From Mycolicibacterium fortuitum subsp. fortuitum (GTDB lineage Bacteria > Actinomycetota > Actinomycetes > Mycobacteriales > Mycobacteriaceae), in contig NZ_AP025518.1 in NCBI RefSeq assembly GCF_022179545.1, positions 2,790,001 to 2,854,000 of the forward strand: a DNA stretch of 64,000 nt, in the 5' to 3' direction. The notes beneath the pieces were generated by a model. The model worked only from the letters and a program-made list of their open reading frames with translations, searched no databases and was not told where the DNA came from. Within the stretch, counting starts at the first letter, position 1, and every line of letters begins with the position of its first letter. A program made the position numbers and the translations under genes. Of this stretch, positions 1 to 11,945 are shown piece by piece.

Positions 1-1008
1 GACGTGCTCGCCGGCAACGACGACCCGAATCTGCCACTGATCACCTGCTCGCAGGACGGGCAGACGGTGTACCTGCTGAGCAAGTCGATCATGAGTGGTG
101 AAGAGATCGAGAACGCCACCTCCGGCCTGAACCAGCAGCAGGGTCAGTACGTCGTCGATGTGACGTTCAAGAGCGGCGGAGCCAAGACCTGGGCCGACTT
201 CACCGCGGCCAACGTGGGCACCCAGACCGCGTTCACCCTCGACTCGCAGGTGGTCAGCGCTCCCGAGATCCGGGAAGCGATCCCCGGTGGCAACACTCAG
301 ATCACCGGTCAGTTCAATGCCGACACGGCCAAGGAACTGGCCAACGTGCTCAAGTACGGGTCGCTGCCGTTGTCGTTCGAGTCGTCGGAAGCGGAGACCG
401 TTTCGGCGACCCTGGGCTTGTCCTCGATGCGGGCCGGTCTGATCGCCGGCGCGGTCGGTCTGGTGGCGGTGCTGCTCTACTCGCTGCTGTATTACCGAGT
501 GCTCGGCTTGTTGGTTGCCTTGTCGCTGGTCGCCGCGGGCGCAATGGTTTTCGCCATCCTCGTGTTGCTGGGCAGATACATCGGTTACACGCTCGACCTG
601 GCCGGTATCGCCGGTCTGATCATCGGTATCGGCACCACCGCGGACTCCTTCGTGGTGTTCTTCGAACGAATAAAGGACGAGATCCGCGAGGGCCGGTCGT
701 TCCGGTCGGCGGTGCCACGAGGCTGGGCGCGCGCCCGCAAGACGATCGTGTCCGGTAACGCCGTGACCTTCCTGGCCGCCGCGGTGCTGTACTTCCTGGC
801 GATCGGTCAGGTCAAGGGCTTCGCGTTCACCTTGGGACTGACCACGATCCTGGACATCGTGGTGGTGTTCCTGGTGACCTGGCCGCTGGTGTACCTGGCG
901 TCCAAGTCCCCGACGATGGCAAAACCTGCCCTCAACGGTCTCGGCGCGGTGCAGCAGATCGCGCGGGAACGCCGGGAGGCTTCGCATGCGACCGCGGGAC
1001 GGGGATAG
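1..1008 (+). CDS. secD: Protein translocase subunit SecD (3' part, truncated by window start)
   Basis: Membrane component of the Sec translocase that works with SecF and the proton gradient to help preproteins leave the SecYEG channel. Only the last 335 residues are present, and the frame is open to the window edge, so the gene starts upstream. The fragment begins inside the extracytoplasmic head (P1) domain (to about residue 125). The RND-type membrane bundle follows, with the conserved [26 protein letters not shown] stretch of the TM4 region around residue 200. The stop lies 4 nt before secF, so the two are surely co-transcribed. The head sequence is closely related to that of the separate membrane protein at 6879-7979. 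Confidence 0.97.
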   Translation, partial: DVLAGNDDPNLPLITCSQDGQTVYLLSKSIMSGEEIENATSGLNQQQGQYVVDVTFKSGGAKTWADFTAANVGTQTAFTLDSQVVSAPEIREAIPGGNTQITGQFNADTAKELANVLKYGSLPLSFESSEAETVSATLGLSSMRAGLIAGAVGLVAVLLYSLLYYRVLGLLVALSLVAAGAMVFAILVLLGRYIGYTLDLAGIAGLIIGIGTTADSFVVFFERIKDEIREGRSFRSAVPRGWARARKTIVSGNAVTFLAAAVLYFLAIGQVKGFAFTLGLTTILDIVVVFLVTWPLVYLASKSPTMAKPALNGLGAVQQIARERREASHATAGRG

Positions 1009-1012
1009 ACAC

Positions 1013-2272
1013 ATGGCAGCGAAAAACGACACCACTGCTGAGGACGTGAAGGACACCTCGGTGGAGACGCCGAGTATCGAATCCACCTCCGCGGTACTGC
1101 CCAAGCACGGGTTCTTCGTCCGGCTCTACACCGGCACCGGCGCCTTCGAGGTGATCGGCCGCCGCAAGCTCTGGTACGCGGTCTCCGGCGTCATCGTCGC
1201 GATCTGCATCGCCAGCATGGTGCTGCGCGGGTTCACCTTCGGCATCGACTTCGAAGGCGGCACCAAGGTGTCGATGCCCTCGGCCGGTTCCGGGGGCACC
1301 GTGACGGTCCAGCAGGTCGAGGACGTCTACAGCAAGACCCTGAACCGGTCGCCGGAGTCGGTCGTGTTGGTCGGCAGCGGCGCGTCGGCCACTGTCCAGA
1401 TCCGTTCGGAGACATTGTCCGAACCGGAGATCGAGCAGCTGCGGACCGCGCTTTTCGACGAGTTCCATCCGAAGGGCAGTGACGGCCAGCCCAGCAAACA
1501 GGCGATCAGCGACTCCAAGGTCTCGGAGACCTGGGGCGGCCAGATCACCCAGAAGGCCCTGATCGCGCTGGTGGTCTTCCTCGTGCTGGCGTCGATCTAC
1601 ATCGCGTGGCGCTATGAGCGGTACATGGCGATGGCCGCGATGGCCACCCTGGTCTTCGACCTGGTCGTGACCGCCGGTGTCTACTCACTCGTCGGATTCG
1701 AGGTCACCCCGGCGACCGTGATCGGCCTGCTCACGATTCTGGGCTTCTCGCTGTATGACACCGTGATCGTGTTCGACAAGGTGGAGGAGAACACCCACGG
1801 CTTCGAGCACACCACTCGCCGAACCTTCGCCGAGCAGGCCAACCTGGCCGTCAACCAGACGTTCATGCGTTCGATCAACACCAGCTTGATCTCGGTGTTG
1901 CCGATCGTGGCGCTGATGGTGGTGGCGGTCTGGTTGCTCGGAGTCGGGACCCTGATGGACCTGGCACTGGTCCAGCTGGTCGGTGTCATCGTCGGCACCT
2001 ACTCGTCGATCTACTTCGCCACTCCGCTGCTCGTGTCGCTGCGTGAGCGCACCGAACTGGTGCAGAAGCACACCAAGCGGGTGCTGAACCGCCGCGAGAA
2101 GGGCGCCAAGTCGGCGACGGCCAAGGAAGCGGCGGAGACCACGGACACCGATGCCACCGACGCCCCGACGGTGTCGGTCTCAGCCGAGCCTGCACCGGCA
2201 AAGCCGGCACCGGGCGCTCGTCCGGGTCCGCGGACCGGACGTCCCTCGGGCAAGCGGAACACCCGGCGGTAA
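1013..2272 (+). CDS. secF: Protein translocase subunit SecF
   Basis: Partner of SecD in the accessory SecDF complex of the plasma membrane. The 419-residue product has a polar N-terminal tail of about 40 residues, a first membrane helix, the SecF signature GIDFEGGT near residue 82, an extracytoplasmic domain, five further helices including GFSLYDTVIVFDKVEEN, and an Ala/Pro/Arg-rich cytoplasmic tail. The frame is open further upstream (to 986), but that would overlap the secD end. ATG 1013 begins MAAKND, is preceded by a purine-rich GGGACGGGGA stretch and lies just after the secD stop, so I chose it. Confidence 0.96.
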   Translation: MAAKNDTTAEDVKDTSVETPSIESTSAVLPKHGFFVRLYTGTGAFEVIGRRKLWYAVSGVIVAICIASMVLRGFTFGIDFEGGTKVSMPSAGSGGTVTVQQVEDVYSKTLNRSPESVVLVGSGASATVQIRSETLSEPEIEQLRTALFDEFHPKGSDGQPSKQAISDSKVSETWGGQITQKALIALVVFLVLASIYIAWRYERYMAMAAMATLVFDLVVTAGVYSLVGFEVTPATVIGLLTILGFSLYDTVIVFDKVEENTHGFEHTTRRTFAEQANLAVNQTFMRSINTSLISVLPIVALMVVAVWLLGVGTLMDLALVQLVGVIVGTYSSIYFATPLLVSLRERTELVQKHTKRVLNRREKGAKSATAKEAAETTDTDATDAPTVSVSAEPAPAKPAPGARPGPRTGRPSGKRNTRR

Positions 2273-2277
2273 GCCGG

Positions 2278-3942
2278 ATGGTTCAGTGGCGGGCCGTGGC
2301 CCGGGCACGGACGGCCGCGGCGGCCGCACTGTCAGTGGTCGCCGGAATGGGGCTGGCGGCGTGTTCGGGCAGCTCGGCCGACGAGATCGACTACGCCGTC
2401 GACGGAACACTGACCACGTACAACACCAACACGGTGGCCGGAGCTGCGTCCGCCGGACCGCAGGCGTTCGCCAGGGCATTGACCGGATTCGCCTATCACG
2501 GCCCCGAAGGTCAGGTCGTGGCCGACAACGACTTCGGTTCGGTTTCGGTGGTCGGTCGCGCGCCACTGGTGCTGGATTACGTGATCAGCGACAAGGCGGT
2601 CTATTCCGACGGCAAGCCGATCACCTGTGACGACCTGGTGTTGACCTGGGGTGCGCAGTCCGGCCGGTACCCGGTGTTCGACTCCGCCAGCCAGGCTGGT
2701 TACCGCGACATCGCGTCGGTGGACTGTGCGCCCGGTCAGAAGCGGGCTCGGGTGTCGTTCGCCCAGGACCGCGGATTCCTCGACTACGGCCATCTGTTCG
2801 CGGCCACGTCGCTGATGCCCGCGCATGTCATCGCCGACGATCTCGGGCTGGGCGACGGAGGAGTGGCCACCGCGCTTCAGAACGGCGACCAGCCGACCAT
2901 CGACCGGATCGCCAAGGCATGGAACACCATGTGGGATCTCAAGCCCGACCTCGACCTGAAGAAGTTCCCCTCGTCGGGCCCCTACCGGATCGACTCGGTG
3001 TCCGAGGACGGCGTGGTGGTGCTGGTGGCCAACGACAAATGGTGGGGCACACCGCCGGTCACCAACCGGATCGCGGTGTGGCCGCGTGGTGCCGACATCC
3101 AGGAGCGGGTCAACCAGGGATCCTTCGACGTCGTCGACATCGAGTCGGGCTCCTCGGGCCTGCTCAATCTGCCCGACGACTACGTCAGCCTGGAAAGCCC
3201 GTCCGCCGGTATCGAGCAATTGATCTTCGCGCCGGGCGGTCCACTGGCCGCCCCGGCCGCCCGCCGGGCAGTTGCGCTGTGCACCCCACGTGACGTGATC
3301 GCCCGCAACGCCGGGACACCCATCGTCAACTCACGGCTCAGCCCGGTCAGCGACGACGCGTTCAGTGCGGCCGAAAATGTCGGCGAGTCAGCGCAATTCG
3401 CCGTGGCCAACCCCCAGGCGGCCCGCGCGGCCCTGAACAACAAGCCGTTGACCGTCCGCATCGGGTATCAGACACCCAACGCCAGGCTGGCCGCGACCGT
3501 CGGCGCGATCGCGAAATCGTGCGCCGCTGCGGGCATCACCGTCCAGGACGCCGGATCAGCGACGGCGGGGCCGGTGGCGTTGCGCAACAACGAGATCGAC
3601 GGGTTGCTCGCCAGCACCGGCGGCGCCGCGGGCAGTGGTTCCTCTGGATCTTCGGCCATCGACGCGTACGCCTTCCACTCCGGCAACGGCAACAACCTGC
3701 CCGCCTATTTCAACGAGCGGATCGACGGCATCATCGATGCGCAGGCGGTCACCAGCGATCCGAAGGAACTGGCCCGGCTGGCGGGGGAGGGAGCACCGAT
3801 CCTGTGGAACGACATGCCGACCCTGCCGCTGTACCGCCAGCAGCGCACCGTGCTGACCTCGAACAAGATGTACGCCGTGAGCAGCAATCCGACCCGGTGG
3901 GGCGCGGGCTGGAACATGGACCGCTGGAAGTTGTCCACATGA
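2278..3942 (+). CDS. Peptide ABC transporter substrate-binding lipoprotein (family 5)
   Basis: Extracytoplasmic solute-binding protein of the oligopeptide/nickel family (SBP_bac_5), 554 residues. The N-terminus is a lipoprotein signal: a basic stretch, a hydrophobic core and lipobox LAAC with Cys29 as the lipidated residue. The mature part has the usual features of this family, including a GPYRIDS motif and a YFNERID region near the C-terminus. No permease or ATPase gene lies beside it. It sits between secF and apt, as does Rv2585c in M. tuberculosis. Its stop overlaps the apt start by 4 nt (ATGA), which suggests translational coupling. The ligand is unknown. Confidence 0.88.
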   Translation: MVQWRAVARARTAAAAALSVVAGMGLAACSGSSADEIDYAVDGTLTTYNTNTVAGAASAGPQAFARALTGFAYHGPEGQVVADNDFGSVSVVGRAPLVLDYVISDKAVYSDGKPITCDDLVLTWGAQSGRYPVFDSASQAGYRDIASVDCAPGQKRARVSFAQDRGFLDYGHLFAATSLMPAHVIADDLGLGDGGVATALQNGDQPTIDRIAKAWNTMWDLKPDLDLKKFPSSGPYRIDSVSEDGVVVLVANDKWWGTPPVTNRIAVWPRGADIQERVNQGSFDVVDIESGSSGLLNLPDDYVSLESPSAGIEQLIFAPGGPLAAPAARRAVALCTPRDVIARNAGTPIVNSRLSPVSDDAFSAAENVGESAQFAVANPQAARAALNNKPLTVRIGYQTPNARLAATVGAIAKSCAAAGITVQDAGSATAGPVALRNNEIDGLLASTGGAAGSGSSGSSAIDAYAFHSGNGNNLPAYFNERIDGIIDAQAVTSDPKELARLAGEGAPILWNDMPTLPLYRQQRTVLTSNKMYAVSSNPTRWGAGWNMDRWKLST

Positions 3943-4466
3943 GCCAGGATGTCTCCCGGTTGGTCAAGAGCCTGATCCGGGAGGTCCCGGACTTCCCCGA
4001 ACCCGGCGTGCAGTTCAAGGACCTGACCCCACTGCTGGCCGACGCCGAGGGCCTGGCGGCGGTGACCGACGCACTCGCGGCCACCGCGGCCGACGCCGAT
4101 CTGGTGGCCGGCCTGGACGCGCGCGGTTTCCTGCTGGGTGCCGCCGTGGCGACCCGGCTCGGAATCGGTGTCCTGGCGGTACGCAAGGGCGGGAAGCTGC
4201 CGCCGCCGGTGCACAGTGTCACCTATCAGCTCGAATACGGCAGCGCGACGCTGGAGATCCCGGCCGACGGGATTGATATCGCCGGCCGCAACGTTGTGAT
4301 CATCGATGACGTCCTTGCCACCGGTGGGACCTTGGCTGCGGCGATGCGGCTGCTGGAGGCCAGCGGTGCAAATGTCCTGAGCGCCGGCGTGGTGCTGGAA
4401 TTGGCGGCCCTGGGCGGCCGCGATGTGGTGGCACCGCTACGGGTCAGCAGCCTGCACACGGTGTGA
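3939..4466 (+). CDS. apt: Adenine phosphoribosyltransferase
   Basis: Purine salvage enzyme that makes AMP from adenine and PRPP in the cytoplasm. The 175-residue product has the N-terminal IPDFPxPGVxFKD-type motif ([19 protein letters not shown]), the AGLDARGF active-site region, and the PRPP-binding motif [13 protein letters not shown] around residue 115. ATG 3939 overlaps the stop of the lipoprotein gene. An upstream extension of the frame exists but runs antiphase through that gene. The gene is coupled on its other side to the (p)ppGpp enzyme gene, an arrangement common in actinobacteria. Confidence 0.96.
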   Translation: MSQDVSRLVKSLIREVPDFPEPGVQFKDLTPLLADAEGLAAVTDALAATAADADLVAGLDARGFLLGAAVATRLGIGVLAVRKGGKLPPPVHSVTYQLEYGSATLEIPADGIDIAGRNVVIIDDVLATGGTLAAAMRLLEASGANVLSAGVVLELAALGGRDVVAPLRVSSLHTV

Positions 4467-4507
4467 GGGATATCCTCGATATCTCAGATGCTCAGCGGGA
4501 GGTGACG

Positions 4508-6895
4508 ATGGCCAGCGAACCGGCTACGGACACTGGTACGGGCCAGGCGGTCCAGTCGCCCCCGACGCTGCCGGGATCCACGGGTGCCGACCCCGCCAAG
4601 GCTCTCGACACCGCGAAGCTTCCCGATACCACCAAGACCAGTGCCTCGCGCCGGGTCCGTGCGCGGCTGGCCCGCCGGATGACCGCGCAGCGCAGTGCGG
4701 TCAACCCGGTCCTGGAGCCTCTGGTCGCGGTCCACCGCGAGATCTATCCGAAGGCCGACCTGCAGTTGCTGCAGCGCGCCTATGACGTCGCAGACCAGCG
4801 GCACGCCGACCAGTTGCGCAAGTCGGGCGACCCCTACATCACGCATCCGCTGGCTGTGGCCAACATCCTGGCCGAACTCGGTATGGACACCACCACGCTC
4901 GTGGCCGCCCTCCTGCACGACACGGTGGAAGACACCGGTTACACCCTGGAGGCGTTGACCGCCGAGTTCGGGGCTGAGGTGGGCCACCTGGTCGACGGAG
5001 TCACCAAGCTGGACAAGGTGGTGCTCGGTTCGGCCGCCGAGGGCGAGACCATCCGCAAGATGATCATCGCGATGGCCCGGGACCCGCGCGTGCTGGTGAT
5101 CAAGGTGGCCGACCGGCTGCACAACATGCGCACCATGCGTTTCCTGCCGCCGGAGAAGCAGGCCCGCAAGGCCCGCGAGACGCTGGAAGTGATTGCGCCG
5201 CTGGCCCATAGGCTCGGCATGGCGACGGTCAAGTGGGAGCTGGAAGACCTGTCGTTCGCGATCCTGCACCCTAAGAAGTACGAGGAGATCGTGCGCCTGG
5301 TCGCCGACCGGGCACCGTCTCGCGACACCTACCTGGCCAAGGTGCGCGCCGAGATCGGCGTGGCGCTGAGCGCGATGAAGATCAACGCGGTGGTCGAGGG
5401 CAGACCCAAGCATTACTGGTCGATCTACCAGAAGATGATCGTCAAGGGCCGCGACTTCGACGACATCCACGACCTGGTGGGCGTGCGGATCCTGTGCGAC
5501 GAGATCCGGGATTGCTACGCCGCGGTCGGTGTCGTGCACTCACTGTGGCAACCGATGGCGGGCCGCTTCAAGGACTACATCGCCCAGCCGCGTTACGGCG
5601 TCTACCAGTCGCTGCACACCACGGTCGTGGGTCCGGAGGGCAAGCCGCTGGAGGTGCAGATCCGCACCCGCGACATGCACCGCACCGCCGAGTACGGCAT
5701 CGCTGCGCACTGGCGCTACAAGGAAGCCAAGGGCCGCAACGGGGTTCCGCACAGTGGTGCGGCCACCGAGATCGACGACATGGCCTGGATGCGGCAACTG
5801 CTCGACTGGCAGCGGGAAGCGGCCGATCCGGGGGAGTTCCTCGAGTCGTTGCGTTACGACCTTGCGGTGCAGGAGATCTTCGTCTTCACCCCCAAGGGTG
5901 ACGTGATCAACCTGCCCACGGGCTCGACCCCGGTGGACTTCGCGTACGCGGTGCACACCGAGGTGGGGCACCGCTGTATCGGCGCACGGGTCAACGGCAG
6001 GCTCGTCGCGTTGGAACGCAAGCTGGAAAACGGTGAAGTCGTCGAGGTGTTCACCTCGAAGGCGCCCAATGCCGGGCCGTCGCGTGACTGGCAGACCTTC
6101 GTGGTGTCGCCGCGGGCCAAGGCGAAGATCCGCCAGTGGTTCGCCAAGGAGCGCCGCGAAGAAGCCCTGGAATCGGGCAAGGATGCCATCGCACGTGAGG
6201 TCCGCCGCGGTGGACTTCCGTTGCAGCGCTTGATCAATGCCGATTCGATGGCCGCGCTGGCCCGCGAGCTGCGCTACACCGACGTGTCCGCGCTGTACAC
6301 CGCGGTCGGCGAGGGTCACGTCTCGGCGCGCCACGTCGTGCAGCGGCTGCTCGCCCAGTTCGGTGGCGACGACGCGGCCGAGGACGAACTCGCCGAGCGG
6401 TCCACCCCGCTGACCATGCCGGTGCGCCAGCGCAGCACCGACGACACCGGCGTCGCGGTGCCGGGAGCTCCCGGCACCCTGACCAAGCTCGCCAAATGCT
6501 GCACCCCGGTACCCGGCGACACCATCATGGGCTTCGTGACCCGCGGCGGCGGGGTGAGCGTGCACCGCACCGACTGCACCAATGCGGCGTCCCTGCAACA
6601 GCAGTCGGAGCGCATCATCGAGGTGAACTGGGCGCCGTCGCCGTCGTCGGTGTTCCTGGTGGCCATCCAGGTCGAGGCACTCGACCGGCACCGTCTGCTC
6701 TCCGACGTGACCCGCGTGCTGGCCGACGAGAAGGTCAACATCCTCTCGGCATCGGTCACCACGTCCAATGACCGCGTCGCGATCAGCCGTTTCACGTTCG
6801 AGATGGGCGATCCCAAGCATCTCGGGCACCTGCTGAGCGTCGTCCGCAACGTGGAGGGCGTCTACGACGTCTACCGCGTCACCAGTGCGGCGTAG
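4508..6895 (+). CDS. relA: Bifunctional (p)ppGpp synthetase/hydrolase RelA/SpoT
   Basis: Makes and degrades the alarmone (p)ppGpp in the stringent response. The 795-residue protein has, in order, an N-terminal disordered stretch (1-45), the HD hydrolase domain with ITHPLAVA and the LLHDTVED metal site (His137-Asp138), the synthetase domain with [12 protein letters not shown] and [12 protein letters not shown], a TGS domain ([20 protein letters not shown]), a Cys-containing zinc-finger-like region ([11 protein letters not shown]) and a C-terminal ACT domain. The hydrolase motifs are intact, so I expect both activities. ATG 4508 is preceded by GGGAGG at good spacing. A GTG at 4463 overlapping the apt stop and an in-frame GTG at 4502 are alternatives. 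Confidence 0.97.
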   Translation: MASEPATDTGTGQAVQSPPTLPGSTGADPAKALDTAKLPDTTKTSASRRVRARLARRMTAQRSAVNPVLEPLVAVHREIYPKADLQLLQRAYDVADQRHADQLRKSGDPYITHPLAVANILAELGMDTTTLVAALLHDTVEDTGYTLEALTAEFGAEVGHLVDGVTKLDKVVLGSAAEGETIRKMIIAMARDPRVLVIKVADRLHNMRTMRFLPPEKQARKARETLEVIAPLAHRLGMATVKWELEDLSFAILHPKKYEEIVRLVADRAPSRDTYLAKVRAEIGVALSAMKINAVVEGRPKHYWSIYQKMIVKGRDFDDIHDLVGVRILCDEIRDCYAAVGVVHSLWQPMAGRFKDYIAQPRYGVYQSLHTTVVGPEGKPLEVQIRTRDMHRTAEYGIAAHWRYKEAKGRNGVPHSGAATEIDDMAWMRQLLDWQREAADPGEFLESLRYDLAVQEIFVFTPKGDVINLPTGSTPVDFAYAVHTEVGHRCIGARVNGRLVALERKLENGEVVEVFTSKAPNAGPSRDWQTFVVSPRAKAKIRQWFAKERREEALESGKDAIAREVRRGGLPLQRLINADSMAALARELRYTDVSALYTAVGEGHVSARHVVQRLLAQFGGDDAAEDELAERSTPLTMPVRQRSTDDTGVAVPGAPGTLTKLAKCCTPVPGDTIMGFVTRGGGVSVHRTDCTNAASLQQQSERIIEVNWAPSPSSVFLVAIQVEALDRHRLLSDVTRVLADEKVNILSASVTTSNDRVAISRFTFEMGDPKHLGHLLSVVRNVEGVYDVYRVTSAA

Positions 6896-7979
6896 CCGGA
6901 CGCCGCACCAGGTACACCGCGCCGGTCACGGTGATCGCCAGGACACCGATCCCCACCGCGATGACGAGCACGCGCAGCAGTTTGGCGATGAGCGTCGCGG
7001 GCAACAACGCGTCGGCAGAAGACTCGGGCGACAACGAGAACGGCAGTGACCCCGACCCCAGGATGCCTGCCAGTTCGCGCGCCGATTCGGCGGTGAAGTC
7101 GCCGCTGATCTGCAGCTGACCACCGCTGATGGCTTCCCGGATCTGCGGGGCGCTGACCACTCGGGAGTCGAGGGTGAACGCGGTCTGGGCGCCGATGTTG
7201 GCCGAGGTGAATTCCGACCAGGTGTTCGTCCCGGCGGCGGTGAGGGCAACGTCGACGACATATCGGCCCGCGTCCCGGTTGTAGCCCGAGTCGGCTTCGC
7301 TGATCTCGGTGCCGCTCAGCACGGCTTTGCTCAGCAGGTAGACGGTTTGTCCGTCGGCGGAGCAGGTGACCAATGGCAGGTTGGGGTCGTCGTGGCCGGC
7401 GAGTGCATCCTCATCGCCACAGCGGGTGGCCTGGTACTGCAGTGCCAGGATCTGGATCGACGGGTTGGTGCTCTGCCGCAGCTCCTTCTCGTCGGAAATC
7501 CTTTGTGCTGGAAAGGGTTTGGTGGCCCCCGGGGCGGGTGGCGGGGTCTGGGGGCCGGTCTTGGCAGCCATCGCGTGTACCACCGGCCGGATGGTCAGCT
7601 GCCCCGGCATCGCGATGTCGCGCACCGTGTCCGGGTCTCGGCTGGGGACCGTCACGACAACGGTGTCGTTGTCGATCTTCACCTCGGATCCGGAGAAACC
7701 GATTCCGTACAGTCGCTTCTCGACGACGTCCCGCACCTTGACCAGAGCGTCGGCTGAGGCCGGCGCGCCGTCTGACGTCACGGTCGCGTAGGTGATGCGA
7801 GTTGCCTCGCGGTCGTCCCAGATGTGCCGGGTGAGCAACACCGCGGCGGCATAGCCGCCCACCAGCACCACCAGGAAGAGCACTCCCAACGTGCGGGTCA
7901 GAGCGGTGGTGGTGTGGCGACGGGGCGGGGGTTGCGGCGGCAACTGGGGTGGAAAGTGGGGTGGAGGGGGATAGGACAT
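6879..7979 (-). CDS. Stand-alone SecD head-domain-like membrane protein
   Basis: The 366-residue protein starts with a Pro-rich cytoplasmic tail (1-25), one membrane helix (about 29-49), a large extracytoplasmic part and a second helix (about 335-357) followed by a short basic tail. Residues about 199-311 are plainly related to the SecD head encoded at the start of this window: both share DDPNLPL(I/V)[23 protein letters not shown] or [20 protein letters not shown] and a GSLPxS ending. It stops after the helix equivalent to SecD TM2, so the proton-driven RND bundle is missing. It is last in an operon with two cyclophilin genes. The start has a GGGAGG ribosome site. The 3' end overlaps the relA end by 17 nt, convergently. 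Function is unknown; a chaperone-like or SecDF-modulating role is inference. Confidence 0.85.
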   Translation of the reverse strand: MSYPPPPHFPPQLPPQPPPRRHTTTALTRTLGVLFLVVLVGGYAAAVLLTRHIWDDREATRITYATVTSDGAPASADALVKVRDVVEKRLYGIGFSGSEVKIDNDTVVVTVPSRDPDTVRDIAMPGQLTIRPVVHAMAAKTGPQTPPPAPGATKPFPAQRISDEKELRQSTNPSIQILALQYQATRCGDEDALAGHDDPNLPLVTCSADGQTVYLLSKAVLSGTEISEADSGYNRDAGRYVVDVALTAAGTNTWSEFTSANIGAQTAFTLDSRVVSAPQIREAISGGQLQISGDFTAESARELAGILGSGSLPFSLSPESSADALLPATLIAKLLRVLVIAVGIGVLAITVTGAVYLVRRPATPHW

Positions 7980-7995
7980 CGAACCTCCCGCCCGT

Positions 7996-8985
7996 TCAGT
8001 CCACGCTCGCCGACTTGATCGTCACCGGGGTGGCAGGCTTGCCGTCATCGCTGCCGTCGGCCGTCCCGCCCGCGGCGATCGCGTCGAGCGTAGCCAGTCC
8101 GGTGGTGTCGACGGTGCCGAACACCGTGTATGTCGGGGGCAGCAGTGAATCCTCGTAGACGAGGAAGAACTGGCTGCCGTTCGTGCCCGGTCCGGCGTTG
8201 GCCATCGCGACGGTGCCGCGCGGGTAGACCACCGGACGCTGCACGGCAGGGTCCGACAGCCGGTACTGATTGGTCGGATACTCGTTGGGGAACCGGTATC
8301 CGGGGCCGCCGGTGCCATCGGCCGACGGATCGCCGCACTGCAACGTCGCCAGATCACCCGTGGTGAGCCGGTGGCACTGGGTGCCGTCGAAAAATCCCTG
8401 TGAGGCCAGGCTGGCGAAGTTGTTCACCGTGCACGGCGCCTTGTTGTTGGCGAGCTTGAGTCCGAGGCTGCCGCGGTTGGTGACGATGCCGGCGGGGACC
8501 GTGGCGGGTTCGGTGGGCACTTTGCCGGTGCGCGGCGGGGTGACCCGCTTGGCGGCGGGTTCGGTGGTGGCCGGGTACTGGCAGTTGGCACCGAGATTCT
8601 GGGGTGGCGCGAACGCGGGCAGGTCCGGATTGGTCCCAGGGGTGGCCGTGTAGCGATCCTGCCGCGGCATGTTCTCGGCGGTCTGCACGACGACCACGGC
8701 GAACAGCACCACGAACACCACGGTCACCAGGGCCAGCGCTGTCATCACGTATCCGATGATCAGCCCGGCGATGGCGACGCCGCGGCCCTGCTCGCCACTG
8801 TGTCTGAGCTGTGAGAGCGAGATGTGCCCGAAGACGATGCCCAGCGGCGCGAACACCAACGAGCTCACCAGTGCGGCGATCGCCATACCGTTGGTGCGGG
8901 CAGGTGGGGGATAACCAGCCGGATAACCCACGGGGTAACCGGGATGCTCCGGCTGGTGACCGCCGTACGGGGGCGGGACAGTCAA
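7996..8985 (-). CDS. Membrane-anchored cyclophilin-type peptidyl-prolyl isomerase with DUF4190-like N-terminus
   Basis: 329 residues. A Gly/Pro/Tyr-rich cytoplasmic tail (1-30) is followed by a two-helix DUF4190-type hairpin (about 33-97; GMAIAALVSSLVF ... GVAIAGLIIGYV), then an extracytoplasmic cyclophilin domain. The cyclophilin core is visible as CHRLTTGDLATLQCGDP, TGGPGYRFPNEYP and AMANAGPGTNGSQFFLVY, which keep the catalytic Arg and the Gln and Phe of the NGSQFF loop. The positions equivalent to human CypA Trp121 and His126 are not conserved (TYTVFGTV). It is a tandem paralogue of the next gene upstream in the operon; the catalytic domains align throughout, but the membrane anchors differ. 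It lies 5 nt downstream of that gene. Confidence 0.9.
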   Translation of the reverse strand: MTVPPPYGGHQPEHPGYPVGYPAGYPPPARTNGMAIAALVSSLVFAPLGIVFGHISLSQLRHSGEQGRGVAIAGLIIGYVMTALALVTVVFVVLFAVVVVQTAENMPRQDRYTATPGTNPDLPAFAPPQNLGANCQYPATTEPAAKRVTPPRTGKVPTEPATVPAGIVTNRGSLGLKLANNKAPCTVNNFASLASQGFFDGTQCHRLTTGDLATLQCGDPSADGTGGPGYRFPNEYPTNQYRLSDPAVQRPVVYPRGTVAMANAGPGTNGSQFFLVYEDSLLPPTYTVFGTVDTTGLATLDAIAAGGTADGSDDGKPATPVTIKSASVD

Positions 8986-8990
8986 GGGGA

Positions 8991-9869
<879 letters not shown>

Positions 9870-10002
9870 CGCGTCAGTCCTCCTTGTGGGCGGTTGGGCT
9901 TGGGGACGAGTCTGCCAGGCGACGAGCGGTACCGGCCTGCCGACCCGCGGGAACCGCAGGTCGCGGCGTTTCGGCGAAGCGACCGCGTGGGAAACTGGGT
10001 CT

Positions 10003-10683
10003 GTGTTCATTACCGGATTTCCGGCCGGGATGCTGGCGTGCAACTGCTATGTGCTGGCGCAGAGGCCGGGTGCCGACGCGATCGTCGTCGATCCGGGTCA
10101 GCGGGCGATGGACCGGTTGCGCCGGATTCTCGATGAGAACCGCCTGACCCCGGCAGCGGTCCTGCTGACCCACGGTCACATCGATCACATCTGGTCGGCC
10201 CAGAAGGTGGCCGACACCTATGGCTGCCCGGCTTACATCCACCCAGAAGACCGGTTCATGCTGACCGACCCGATCAAGGGCTTCGGTCCGCGCCTGGCGC
10301 AGCGCGCGTTCGGGGTGCTGTTCTCCGAGCCGAGACAGCTGGTGGAGCTGGACCGCGACGGCGCCACGTTCGATTTCGGCGGCGTCGGCGTGACCGTCGA
10401 CCACACGCCGGGACACACCAGGGGATCGGTGGTGTTCCGGGTCTCCGGCGGGCCGGAGAGAGCATCGGCCGCCCAGACCGTGTTCACGGGCGATACGCTG
10501 TTCCGGTCCTCGGTGGGCCGCACCGACCTGCCCGGCGGCAGCGGACGTGACCTGCTCACCTCGATCGTGACAAAGCTGTTGGTACTCGACGACGACACCG
10601 TGGTATTACCAGGACACGGCCCGCGCACGACGGTCGGGCATGAACGCCGTACCAACCCGTTTCTCGAAGGTTTGACTCTGTGA
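10003..10683 (+). CDS. MBL-fold hydrolase, glyoxalase II type
   Basis: Metallo-beta-lactamase-fold protein of 226 residues, homologous by position and sequence to Rv2581c. It carries the metal-binding signature [12 protein letters not shown] (THxHxDH), the later ligands [16 protein letters not shown] (bridging Asp) and LPGHGPRT. Glyoxalase II releases lactate from lactoylglutathione, but mycobacteria use mycothiol, so the thioester or persulfide substrate is uncertain. GTG 10003 ([10 protein letters not shown]) fits the family N-terminus; longer versions run into ppiB. The stop overlaps the hisS start by 4 nt (GTGA). The 133-nt gap to ppiB must hold divergent promoters. Confidence 0.9.
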   Translation: MFITGFPAGMLACNCYVLAQRPGADAIVVDPGQRAMDRLRRILDENRLTPAAVLLTHGHIDHIWSAQKVADTYGCPAYIHPEDRFMLTDPIKGFGPRLAQRAFGVLFSEPRQLVELDRDGATFDFGGVGVTVDHTPGHTRGSVVFRVSGGPERASAAQTVFTGDTLFRSSVGRTDLPGGSGRDLLTSIVTKLLVLDDDTVVLPGHGPRTTVGHERRTNPFLEGLTL

Positions 10684-11945
10684 CTTCTGCATTCCAGGCG
10701 CCCAAGGGCGTGCCTGACTACCTACCGCCCGAGTCTGCACAGTTCGTGGCGGTGCGGGACGGTCTGTTGGCATCGGCGCGGCGCGCCGGCTACGGCGACA
10801 TCGAGCTGCCGATCTTCGAGGACACCGCGCTCTTTGCGCGGGGGGTGGGTGAGTCCACCGATGTGGTGTCCAAAGAGATGTACACCTTCGCCGATCGCGG
10901 TGACCGTTCGGTGACCCTGCGGCCCGAGGGCACCGCCGGTGTGATCCGTGCGGTGATCCAGCACCGCCTGGACCGCGGCGCGTTGCCCGTCAAGCTCTGC
11001 TACTCGGGGCCGTTCTTCCGCTACGAACGCCCACAGGCGGGTCGCTACCGCCAGTTGCAGCAGGTCGGTGTGGAGGCCATCGGGATCGACGACCCCGCAC
11101 TGGATGCCGAGGTGATCGCGGTGGCCGACGCCGGGTTCCGGTCGTTGGGCCTGGATGGCTTCCGTCTGGAGATCACGTCGCTGGGCGACGACACCTGCCG
11201 GCCCGCCTACCGGGAGCTGTTGCAGGAGTTCTTGTTCAAGCTCGATCTCGACGAGGAGACCCGCAGGCGAGCCGAGATCAACCCGCTGCGCGTGCTCGAC
11301 GACAAGCGGCCCCATGTGCGGGAGATGACTGCGGACGCGCCGTTGATGCTCGACCACCTCTCCGACAGTGCCAAGGCGCACTTCGAGGTGGTGCAGGCGC
11401 ACCTCGACGCGCTCGGTGTGCCGTATGTGATCAATCCGCGGATGGTGCGCGGGCTGGACTACTACACCAAGACCACCTTCGAGTTCGTGCACGACGGCCT
11501 GGGCGCGCAGTCCGGCATCGGCGGCGGTGGGCGCTATGACGGCCTGATGAGTCAGCTCGGTGGGCAGGATGTTTCGGGTATCGGCTTCGGCCTCGGCGTC
11601 GACCGCACCCTGCTGGCACTGCAGGCCGAGGGCAAGACGGTGGCCGGCGTCGGAGGTGTCGAGGTGTTCGGCGTACCGCTCGGTGATGCCGCCAAGCTCG
11701 AGTTGGCCAAACTGGCCGCACGGTTGCGGGCCGACGGGGTGCACGTCGACCTGGCCTACGGTGACCGTGGGCTCAAGGGCGCGATGAAGGCCGCCGACCG
11801 CTCCGGCGCGAAGTACGCGCTGGTGGCCGGCGACCGCGACATCGACGCGGGCACCGTCGGCCTCAAGGATCTCGCGACCGGTGAACAGGTCGATGTCGCG
11901 GCCGATTCCGTTGTGGCCGAGGTGCTTTCCCGCCTCGCCCGCTAG
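10680..11945 (+). CDS. hisS: Histidyl-tRNA synthetase
   Basis: Class II aminoacyl-tRNA synthetase that charges tRNA-His. The 421-residue length is normal. Visible motifs are the N-terminal [24 protein letters not shown] with the following [14 protein letters not shown] (motif 2 region), the histidine-A motif [15 protein letters not shown], motif 3 [12 protein letters not shown], and a C-terminal anticodon-binding domain (from about 325). It starts with a GTG overlapping the stop of the MBL-hydrolase gene. Its stop TAG shares the palindrome CTAG with the stop of the convergent permease gene, so the two reading frames overlap by 4 nt. Confidence 0.98.
   Translation: MTSAFQAPKGVPDYLPPESAQFVAVRDGLLASARRAGYGDIELPIFEDTALFARGVGESTDVVSKEMYTFADRGDRSVTLRPEGTAGVIRAVIQHRLDRGALPVKLCYSGPFFRYERPQAGRYRQLQQVGVEAIGIDDPALDAEVIAVADAGFRSLGLDGFRLEITSLGDDTCRPAYRELLQEFLFKLDLDEETRRRAEINPLRVLDDKRPHVREMTADAPLMLDHLSDSAKAHFEVVQAHLDALGVPYVINPRMVRGLDYYTKTTFEFVHDGLGAQSGIGGGGRYDGLMSQLGGQDVSGIGFGLGVDRTLLALQAEGKTVAGVGGVEVFGVPLGDAAKLELAKLAARLRADGVHVDLAYGDRGLKGAMKAADRSGAKYALVAGDRDIDAGTVGLKDLATGEQVDVAADSVVAEVLSRLAR

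Noticed and set aside
5540..6829. 429-codon minus-strand open frame antisense to relA
   Set aside because: The relA domains on + are unmistakable; the antisense frame is low-complexity and unlike any protein.
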